Below are positions 1 through 6,054 of a stretch of 17,946 nucleotides of DNA, piece by piece. This stretch comes from Burkholderiales bacterium (lineage in GTDB: Bacteria; Pseudomonadota; Gammaproteobacteria; Burkholderiales; Burkholderiaceae_C): contig CANGHQ010000005.1 in NCBI GenBank assembly GCA_947453585.1, positions 1-17,946 on the forward strand, in the 5' to 3' direction. The stretch's first letter is position 1. Every line of letters starts with the position of its first letter. The position numbers were made by a program, and so were the translations under genes. Below the pieces are notes generated by a model. It had not been told where the DNA came from. It saw nothing but the letters and a program-made list of their open reading frames with translations, and made no database searches.

Positions 1-83
1 GTCTTCATCCCACCGAGCGCCTCCAGTCCCACCTTCGCCTTGAACTCCGGTGGATGAAATTTCCGCTTCTTTGATTCAGTCAT
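1..83 (-). CDS. IS3-family transposase OrfA, N-terminal fragment
   Basis: Translation from the ATG at 83-81 gives 27 residues beginning MTESKKRKFHPPEF and continuing KAKVGLEALGG. This basic start followed by a (K/R)-x-(F)-x-PEFKAKV pattern is characteristic of the first, helix-turn-helix-bearing frame of IS3-family transposases. OrfA binds the terminal repeats and is normally joined to the catalytic OrfB by a -1 frameshift. Only the extreme N-terminus is present because the frame runs off the left edge. No strong ribosome binding site is visible. Too little is present to assign an IS3 subgroup. Confidence 0.75.
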   Translation of the reverse strand, partial: MTESKKRKFHPPEFKAKVGLEALGGMK

Positions 84-148
84 TGGTAACCCGTTTCTTT
101 AGACAGTGTCCCACTTAAACAGCTGTCCCAAATTCCGGGTCCACTTCA
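1..148 (-). mobile_element. IS3-family insertion sequence, 5' end only
   Basis: The first 148 bases read on the minus strand as the beginning of an insertion sequence. The element appears to start with TGAAGTGGACCC at base 148, the TG start usual for IS3-family ends. It has about 65 non-coding bases with two TGTCCCA copies (107-113 and 124-130), then opens the first transposase frame at base 83. The boundary is placed at 148/149 because the disrupted host gene reads in frame up to 149 and fails exactly there. The rest of the element, including the second frame and the other terminal repeat, lies outside the window, so the exact IS name and the target duplication cannot be read. Confidence 0.75.
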
Positions 149-271
149 TCCCACGTAACCGGGCGCTGGGGGCGCAACCCAGGCCACCGGTGTAATCGGT
201 ACGGGCCATAAAAACAGATACGCTAGTCCGAGCAGTGGCAAGGGCGCCAGTGCCTTGAAGGCCTTTTTCAT
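149..271 (-). pseudogene. SMP-30/gluconolactonase-like gene, 5' fragment cut by IS3 insertion
   Basis: A short frame starts at the ATG at 271-269, behind a good GGAG ribosome binding site (277-280, five-base spacing). It encodes 41 residues: MKKAFKALAPLPLLGLAYLF, then WPVPITPVAWVAPPAPGYVG. The first part is a signal peptide or membrane anchor. The WPVPI-x-PVAW-x-PPAPG block resembles, from memory, the start of SMP-30/gluconolactonase-like beta-propeller proteins of Burkholderiales; this is recognition, not a search result. The frame ends at a TGA made of the first three bases of the IS end (148-146), so the insertion truncates the protein at once. It lies 23 bases after the stop of the YnjB-like gene and was probably co-transcribed with it. 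The gene is presumably inactive; its remainder should lie beyond the IS. Confidence 0.6.
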
Positions 272-294
272 GGAGTCTCCCGTAGTTTGTCGCT

Positions 295-1551
295 TTATAC
301 CCCGTATCGGCGTGTCCACTCAAGTTCCAGCGGATGTACCCAGGATCCGTGCGGCTCTGGCAGCGTGGGCGCGCTCGCAGTAAGTGCGCCTGCTTGCTTC
401 TTGGCCTGGAAAAATAGTTGTTCTGCCGCCGGTAAACGGCGCACATCCAGCACGGTGGGGTCACCCCAGATGGCGATATCGGCTTTGCGCGCCTGGGCCT
501 GCGGGCTGAGTAGAAAGTTGGCCAGCACTTGTGCGCCAGCGCGGGCGCCGGCATTAAAGGGAATGGCCAGAAAGTGGGTATTGCCAATGGTGCCGCCAGT
601 GAACTGGAAGCTCACGGTGCTGGGCGCGAGGCGCTGGGCGGCGATCTCGTTGGCGGCTTCGTTGGGGTTAAAAGTCAGGGCCAGCAGTAATTCGCCGTCG
701 GCCATCATTTGCCGCTGCGCTGCGGCGCTGCTGGGAAATTGCTTGCCCTTGCGCCAGAGATGCGGATGCAAGGCGTCCAGGGTACGCCACAGGGGCGCGC
801 TCATCCGCGCAAAGCCGTCTGCTGTCACAGCTTGGTAGAACACGCCGTGCTCGGACTTCGGCGCCAGGTCGAGCAACATTTGCTTGAGGAAGGTTGTGCC
901 GTGGAAGTCGGGCGGACGCGGATAACTGCTGCGACCGGGATGCTGGGCGGCAAACGCCAGCCAGGCTGCAAGGTCGCGCGGGGGCTGGGGCACGCGTTTG
1001 GCGTCGGCCATATAGGTGAGCTGGGCCATGCCCCAGGGCGCTTCCATGCCTTCCACGGGTTCGGCAAAGTCAAGCCGGGTGGTGGGTTTGCCCACGGTGT
1101 CAACGTAGGCAAAAGACGGCAACTGCTCGGCAAACGGGCCGAAAAGCAGGCCTTCGCGCTTCATTGTCAAAAAATTTTCGCCGTTGATCCAAATCAGGTC
1201 AACGCTTCCCTCTAACTTGGCGGCGGCTTTCTCATTGCGCACGCGCTTCACGACATCGGCAGCGTCGCTGACCTTGACGTGCACCAAGCGAACGCTAAAA
1301 CGCTGCAGCACCTGCTCGCCCGCCCATTGGATGTAGGCGTTGATGGTGGGCGCGCCGCCCCAGGCGTTGAAGTAAACGGTCTGTCCCCGGGCTTGTTCCA
1401 AGATGCGGGTCCAGGCGGGAGTGTCTGCGTGGGACGCCATGGGCAGCATGCCACTGGCCGCGCCGCCCGCAGCAGCCAGCCAACCCAGCGCTGTGCGCCG
1501 CGTAGGCGCCGCGATGAGAGGGCGGTTGTTGTGCGCTGCGCGGTGTTTCAT
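295..1551 (-). CDS. YnjB-like periplasmic substrate-binding protein of an ABC transporter
   Basis: This 418-residue protein has a twin-arginine signal (TRRTALGWLAAAGG near residues 17-30, cleavage likely after SHA near 42), so it should reach the periplasm folded. The mature part carries blocks typical of the YnjB family (COG4134): GQTVYFNAWGGAPTINAY, VDLIWINGENF, SYPRPPDFHGTTFL, LTFNPNEAANEI and a C-terminal AIWGDPTVLD. YnjB is the binding component of the poorly characterised YnjBCD importer, whose substrate is not firmly known. The expected permease and ATPase genes are not in the window. The ATG overlaps the ftsY stop in an ATGA arrangement (1548-1551), which suggests translational coupling to ftsY. 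Next downstream is the IS-broken SMP-30-like gene. The family call is firm; the substrate is unknown. Confidence 0.85.
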   Translation of the reverse strand: MKHRAAHNNRPLIAAPTRRTALGWLAAAGGAASGMLPMASHADTPAWTRILEQARGQTVYFNAWGGAPTINAYIQWAGEQVLQRFSVRLVHVKVSDAADVVKRVRNEKAAAKLEGSVDLIWINGENFLTMKREGLLFGPFAEQLPSFAYVDTVGKPTTRLDFAEPVEGMEAPWGMAQLTYMADAKRVPQPPRDLAAWLAFAAQHPGRSSYPRPPDFHGTTFLKQMLLDLAPKSEHGVFYQAVTADGFARMSAPLWRTLDALHPHLWRKGKQFPSSAAAQRQMMADGELLLALTFNPNEAANEIAAQRLAPSTVSFQFTGGTIGNTHFLAIPFNAGARAGAQVLANFLLSPQAQARKADIAIWGDPTVLDVRRLPAAEQLFFQAKKQAGALTASAPTLPEPHGSWVHPLELEWTRRYGV

Positions 1552-2618
1552 TCCAGCAGCGCTTGGGCGAATTCACGGGCGTTGAAGGTTTCGAGTTCCT
1601 CCAACTTTTCACCTACGCCAATAAAGTAGACCGGCACCGGCCGCTCGCGGGCAATGGCTGCGAGCACGCCGCCTTTGGCCGTGCCGTCGAGTTTGGTGAT
1701 GATGAGGCCGGTCAGGCCCAGGGCGTCGTCAAAGGCGCGCACCTGGGCGAGGGCGTTTTGGCCGGTGTTGCCGTCGATCACCAGCAGCACTTCTTGCGGG
1801 CATGCATCGAGGCCCGAGGCTTCGCCAGCCTTTTGCACCACGCGTTTCATCTTTTTGAGCTCTTCCATCAGGTGCAGCTGCGTGGGCAAACGCCCGGCGG
1901 TGTCGATTAGCACCACGTCTTTTTTGCGCGCCTTGCCGGCGCAAACGGCGTCGTAGCTCACAGCGGCCGGGTCGCCGCCTTCTTGGCTGACGATTTCTAC
2001 CGTGTTGCGCTCTGCCCAGACGGTGAGCTGCTCGCGCGCAGCCGCGCGGAAGGTGTCGGCTGCGGCCAGCAGCACGGTAGCGCCTTCGTCGGCCAGGCGG
2101 TGGGTGAGTTTGCCGATCGAGGTGGTCTTGCCCGCGCCGTTGACCCCCGCGACCATGACGACCGTGGGCTGTTGTGGGCCGAGCATGAGCGGTTTTTCCA
2201 GAGGCGCGAGCAGCTGGGTCAGGCCGTCAATGAGCAGGGCTTTGAGCTGCGCCGGGGTTTCAGCCTTGGTGTCTTTGGCCTTGCGGCGCAGATCGGCAAT
2301 CAGGGTTTGCGTGGCGGCGACACCGGCGTCGGCCATCAACAGGGCGCTTTCCAGGTCTTCAAACAGCGCCTCGTCAATGCGCGTGCCGCCAAATACGGAT
2401 GAAATGCCTGCAGCTGTTTTGCCCAGCCCGGCTTTGAGGCGGGTCAGCCAGCTCTGGCGGGCTGCATGCGCTGGTGTGGATTCTGGTGCCGGTGCCGTTA
2501 CGAGTGCTGGTACGGGGGCGACCGCATTCGCGCTGGTGCGCGCAGGCTGCGCTGCCGTCTTTACGTCGGGCGCGGCTAACGCTTCAACAGGGGGGTTTTT
2601 TTTGAAAAAGCTGAACAT
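1548..2618 (-). CDS. ftsY: Signal recognition particle receptor FtsY
   Basis: FtsY is the membrane-associated GTPase that docks the signal recognition particle with its nascent membrane protein at the Sec translocon. The protein has 356 residues. A variable, alanine/proline-rich region (1-55) precedes the N domain helices (about 55-140), and the G domain fills the rest. Visible motifs are GVNGAGKTT (158-166), DTFRAAA (188-194), DTAGR (239-243) and TKLDGTAKGG (308-317), the standard SRP-GTPase set. The start at 2618 gives MFSFFKKNPP, a typical short FtsY N-terminus; the same frame stays open to 3023, but that part is antisense to the M16 gene. The gene diverges from the M16 peptidase gene with only 28 bases between starts, and its stop overlaps the YnjB-like start. 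Confidence 0.97.
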   Translation of the reverse strand: MFSFFKKNPPVEALAAPDVKTAAQPARTSANAVAPVPALVTAPAPESTPAHAARQSWLTRLKAGLGKTAAGISSVFGGTRIDEALFEDLESALLMADAGVAATQTLIADLRRKAKDTKAETPAQLKALLIDGLTQLLAPLEKPLMLGPQQPTVVMVAGVNGAGKTTSIGKLTHRLADEGATVLLAAADTFRAAAREQLTVWAERNTVEIVSQEGGDPAAVSYDAVCAGKARKKDVVLIDTAGRLPTQLHLMEELKKMKRVVQKAGEASGLDACPQEVLLVIDGNTGQNALAQVRAFDDALGLTGLIITKLDGTAKGGVLAAIARERPVPVYFIGVGEKLEELETFNAREFAQALLE

Positions 2619-2630
2619 GGTGTGCGTTCT

Positions 2631-2647
2631 TAGAATGCACCATTCTA
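2631..2647. promoter_or_regulatory. Palindrome with -10-like TAGAAT on both strands, ftsY/M16 divergent region
   Basis: The 17 bases form a perfect inverted repeat, TAGAATG-CAC-CATTCTA. Each strand therefore shows a TAGAAT hexamer, close to the sigma-70 -10 consensus, facing its own gene: ftsY on the minus strand and the M16 peptidase on the plus strand. No convincing -35 hexamer is visible at 16-18 bases on either side. It could be overlapping divergent promoters, an operator, or chance. If the plus-strand hexamer is used, the M16 message would begin very near the ATG at 2647, or its true start would be the later TTG at 2689. Confidence 0.3.
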
Positions 2648-4110
2648 TGAAACACCTTACCTCGATCCTGGTCGTATTCGAATTGATTTTGAGCGCGTCG
2701 CGCCTGCGCTTGGCAGGGCGTGCTTGCGCTGCCTTGGTGGCAACAAGCCTGGTCGGGCCAGGGGCCTGGGCCGCACCCGACCCGTCCCAGCAATTCACCC
2801 TGCGCAACGGCATGACGTTGATCGTCAAACCCGACCACCGCGCCCCTACGGCGGTGCACATGCTCTGGGTACGGGTGGGCTCGATGGACGAGGTGGACGG
2901 CACCTCGGGCGTGGCCCATGTGCTGGAACACATGCTATTCAAGGGCACGCCCACGGTTAAGGCCGGGGATTTTTCGCGCCGGGTTGCGGCCTTGGGCGGG
3001 CGCGAAAACGCCTTTACCAACAAGGACTACACCGGCTACTACCAGCAGATACCAGCGGCGCGCCTGGCTGATGTGATGCAGTTGGAGGCCGACCGCTTTG
3101 CCAACAACCAGTGGAGCGATGAGGACTTTCGCAAGGAACTCGAAGTGGTCAAGGAAGAGCGCCGCCTGCGCACCGAGGACAACCCGCACGCGCGCCTGTT
3201 TGAGGCCCTGACGGCCACCACTTTTCAAACGTCTCCCTACCGCCGCCCGGTGGTGGGCTGGATGAGCGATCTGGAATCCATGGTGCCGGAGGACGCGCGC
3301 GCCTTTTACCGCCGCTGGTACACGCCAGCCAACGCGGCGATTGTGGTGGCGGGTGACGTAGAACCGCAGGCGGTGTTTGCGCTGGCCGAAAAATACTTCG
3401 GTGGCATTGCCAGCGCGCCATTGCCTGAGCGCAAGCCGCGCCAGGAGCCCGCGCAAAGCGGGCTGCGCCGACTCGACTTCAAGGCGCCGGCGGAGCAGGC
3501 CTATGTGGCGCTGGCCTTCAAGGTGCCAGGCATCCGGCCCGGTGCACCGGGCGCTGAGCTGTGGGATGCGCAAGCGCAAGACGCTTTGGCGCTGACGGTC
3601 TTGTCGGCGGTGCTCGACGGCTACGAGGGCGCCCGACTGGATCGCGCCCTGACGCAGTCCGACGACCATGTGGCTGACAGCGCCGGTGCGCATTACGGCG
3701 CCACGGCGCGCGGGCCGGTAACCTTTATGGTGTCGGGCGTGCCGGCTGGCGGCAAGAGCAGTGCGGCATTAGAGGCGGCCTTGCGCGCACAGCTCAAACG
3801 CGTGGCCGATGAGGGCATTAGCGATGCAGAACTCAAGCGTGTGGTGAACCAGTGGACCGCTGGTGAGGTCTACCAGCAAGACAGCGTGTTCAACCAGGCG
3901 CGCATGCTGGGCGCCAACTGGACCATGGGCCTGCCCCTGGGCTTTGAGGCTGACATGCTGGAGCGCCTGCGCGGCGTCACCCCGGCGCAAGTGCAGGCGG
4001 TGGCAGCGCGCTATTTTGGCGACGACGAACTCACCGTGGCCACCCTGCTGCCCCAGCCGCCCGACCTGAAACGCAAACCGCGCACCCCCTTGCCTGGCGC
4101 CCGGCATTGA
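2647..4110 (+). CDS. M16 family zinc metallopeptidase, catalytic member of a pair
   Basis: This is a 487-residue exported peptidase of the pitrilysin/mitochondrial-processing-peptidase family (M16B). A hydrophobic signal region ends at about GAWA-AP (residues 39-44). The inverted zinc motif HVLEH is at residues 91-95, with the third metal ligand expected at Glu170/Glu171 in VVKEERRLR, about 76 residues later as the family requires. The GRENAFTNKDYTGYY block (118-132) is also typical. The C-terminal half is the second M16 domain. I chose ATG 2647; ATG 2635 and TTG 2689 are alternatives, the last giving a more compact signal peptide, and none has a clear ribosome binding site. The second M16 gene follows at once, and such pairs probably form a heterodimer in the periplasm. 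Confidence 0.92.
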   Translation: MKHLTSILVVFELILSASRLRLAGRACAALVATSLVGPGAWAAPDPSQQFTLRNGMTLIVKPDHRAPTAVHMLWVRVGSMDEVDGTSGVAHVLEHMLFKGTPTVKAGDFSRRVAALGGRENAFTNKDYTGYYQQIPAARLADVMQLEADRFANNQWSDEDFRKELEVVKEERRLRTEDNPHARLFEALTATTFQTSPYRRPVVGWMSDLESMVPEDARAFYRRWYTPANAAIVVAGDVEPQAVFALAEKYFGGIASAPLPERKPRQEPAQSGLRRLDFKAPAEQAYVALAFKVPGIRPGAPGAELWDAQAQDALALTVLSAVLDGYEGARLDRALTQSDDHVADSAGAHYGATARGPVTFMVSGVPAGGKSSAALEAALRAQLKRVADEGISDAELKRVVNQWTAGEVYQQDSVFNQARMLGANWTMGLPLGFEADMLERLRGVTPAQVQAVAARYFGDDELTVATLLPQPPDLKRKPRTPLPGARH

Positions 4111-4127
4111 ACTGGCTCACTCGAACC

Positions 4128-5465
4128 ATGCACCTCACCACCCGTATTTTTGCCTTGGCCCGTCGGGGCCTGCTGGCCCTGCTGCTTGCGCCCGCCGCCT
4201 GGGCCGCCTTGCCCATCGAACACTGGACGCACGCCAGTGGCGCCCAGGTTTATCTGGTGCAAAGCCCGGGTATTCCGATGGTCGATGTGCAGCTCGACTT
4301 TGATGCGGGTGACCGGCGCAGCCCGGTGGGCAAAACTGGCTTGGCTGGGGTGATGGCATCGGCCACGCGCAATGGCGTCAAGGCCGCAGCGGGCCAAAGC
4401 GCGCTGGACGAAAACGCCCTGGGTGAGGCCTGGGCCGATTTGGGAGCGTCTTTTTCGGCCAACGCGGGCAGCGACCGCCTGACCTTTGCACTGCGCAGCC
4501 TGAGCTACCCCGACGTGCTGGCCCAAGCCAGCGCCCTGGCCGCACGCCAGTTGGGCGAACCAGCCTTCCCGGACAAGCTCTGGCAGCGTGACCGCCCCAA
4601 GATGATTGCCAGCATCAAAGAGGCCAACACCCGGCCAGCTACCGTGGCTGCCCGCGCATACGGCAAAGCGGTTTACGGCAACCACCCCTATGGCCGCGAG
4701 ACGACCGAAGCAGATCTCAATTACATCAGTAGCGCCGACATGCAGGCCTTGCACGCGCAGGCTGTACGCGCCTGCTATGCGCGCATCAGCATGGTGGGCG
4801 CCGTGGACCGCGCGCAGGCCGATGCGCTGGTGGCCACGCTGCTCGCGCGCTTGCCCCAAGGCAACTGCCCGGCGCTGGGTACGGTGGAAGAAGTGCAACC
4901 CCTCAGCGGCCCGTCTGAGCAGCGCATTGCCTTTGACTCGGCGCAGGCCCATGTGCTGGTCGGCCAGCCCGGTATCAAGCGCAGTTCACCGGACTATTTT
5001 GCGCTGCTGGTGGGCAACCATATTTTGGGCGGCGGCGGGTTTACTGCGCGCCTGACCGAAGAGGTGCGCGAAAAGCGCGGCCTGACCTATGGCATTTACA
5101 GCAGCTTTGCGCCGGGGCTGCATGCGGGTGCCTTCACCATCAGCCTGCAAACCCGGCCCGACCAGGCGCAGCAGGCCCTCGACATCTTGCGCGCCGAGCT
5201 GAAGCGCTTTGTGGCCGACGGCCCCACCGAGAAAGAGCTGCAGGCGGCCAAAGACAACCTGATTGGCGGCTTTGCGCTGCGCATTGACACCAACCGCAAG
5301 CTGCTCGACAACGTGGCCAACATCGCCTGGAACGATTTGCCGCTGGACTATTTGGCCACTTGGACCGCGCAGGTGCAGCGCATCACGGCGGCTGATATTC
5401 GCCAGGCTTTTGCCCGCACGCTGCAGCCCCAAAGCATGGCCACGGTAGTGCTGGGTGGCAACTAG
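4128..5465 (+). CDS. M16 family peptidase-like protein, non-catalytic partner
   Basis: The 445-residue product has a signal peptide (ARRGLLALLLAPAAWA, cleavage near residue 26) and the M16 fold. The HxxEH zinc motif is missing: the aligned place near residues 71-82 reads GLAGVMASATRN. It keeps the C-terminal block of the family, LTEEVREKRGLTYGIYSSF (about 309-327), which in M16B partner subunits helps bind substrate. It is therefore most likely the inactive subunit that completes the active site or substrate chamber of the catalytic protein encoded just upstream. The ATG at 4128 lies 17 bases after the first gene's stop; a TTG at 4107 overlapping that stop would add seven residues. greB follows nine bases later, so the three genes probably form one operon. 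Confidence 0.9.
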   Translation: MHLTTRIFALARRGLLALLLAPAAWAALPIEHWTHASGAQVYLVQSPGIPMVDVQLDFDAGDRRSPVGKTGLAGVMASATRNGVKAAAGQSALDENALGEAWADLGASFSANAGSDRLTFALRSLSYPDVLAQASALAARQLGEPAFPDKLWQRDRPKMIASIKEANTRPATVAARAYGKAVYGNHPYGRETTEADLNYISSADMQALHAQAVRACYARISMVGAVDRAQADALVATLLARLPQGNCPALGTVEEVQPLSGPSEQRIAFDSAQAHVLVGQPGIKRSSPDYFALLVGNHILGGGGFTARLTEEVREKRGLTYGIYSSFAPGLHAGAFTISLQTRPDQAQQALDILRAELKRFVADGPTEKELQAAKDNLIGGFALRIDTNRKLLDNVANIAWNDLPLDYLATWTAQVQRITAADIRQAFARTLQPQSMATVVLGGN

Positions 5466-5474
5466 GGGCGGGGT

Positions 5475-6047
5475 ATGAGCAAGGCTTTTACCAAGGAAAG
5501 CGACGACGCGGACGATGACGAGCTGCAGCTCCCCGCGCTGCCGCCCGGTGGCAAAAACTACATCACTCCCACAGGCTATGCCGCACTGCGCAATGAGTTG
5601 CTAGGCCTGATCGACGTGGAGCGGCCCAAGGTGGTGGACACCGTGCACTGGGCTGCCAGCAATGGCGACCGCTCGGAAAACGGCGACTACATCTATGGCA
5701 AAAAGCGCCTGCGCGAGATCGACCGACGCATCCGCTTTCTGACCCGGCGGATGGAGATGGCGGTGATCGCCGAGCCCAGCCTGCACTTTGGCAACGACCA
5801 AATTTTCTTCGGCGCCACTGTGACCTATGTGGACGACTTGGATCAGGAGCGCACGGTCAAAATCATGGGCATTGACGAGGCCAATAGCGCGCTGGGCGAG
5901 GTGAGCTGGGTCTCGCCCATTGCGCGCACCTTGCTCAAAGCGCGCGTGGGGGACGTGCTGCGCTTGGTGATGCCCGACCGGGTGGCCGAGATTGAGGTGC
6001 TGGTGGTGGACTACCCTGCCGCACCGGCGCCAGTTACTCCGCCATAA
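5475..6047 (+). CDS. greB: Transcription elongation factor GreB
   Basis: GreB rescues backtracked RNA polymerase by inserting its coiled-coil into the secondary channel and stimulating cleavage of the RNA 3' end. The 190-residue protein shows the Gre layout. After an acidic N-terminal extension (about 8-16) comes the coiled-coil domain, whose tip holds the acidic pair in NGDRSENGDY (Asp65, Glu68). The C-terminal FKBP-like domain follows (about 105-180), with FGATVTYVDDLDQE and GEVSWVSPIARTLL. The ILxxRRxEMAVIAEP-type stretch and overall length fit GreB better than GreA. The ATG at 5475 follows a G-rich leader (GGGGCGGGG) that may serve as ribosome binding site. It is the last gene of the plus-strand run and ends seven bases from the spoT stop. 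Confidence 0.93.
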   Translation: MSKAFTKESDDADDDELQLPALPPGGKNYITPTGYAALRNELLGLIDVERPKVVDTVHWAASNGDRSENGDYIYGKKRLREIDRRIRFLTRRMEMAVIAEPSLHFGNDQIFFGATVTYVDDLDQERTVKIMGIDEANSALGEVSWVSPIARTLLKARVGDVLRLVMPDRVAEIEVLVVDYPAAPAPVTPP

Positions 6048-6054
6048 ACCGGCT

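Noticed and set aside
287..838. Plus-strand frame opposite the YnjB-like gene
   Set aside because: Antisense to a gene with clear family motifs; low-complexity Ala/Arg/Ser composition and no domain.
2002..2646. Long N-terminal extension of the M16 peptidase frame back into ftsY
   Set aside because: The stretch is antisense to well-supported ftsY coding sequence, and the signal peptide of the peptidase begins only after 2647.
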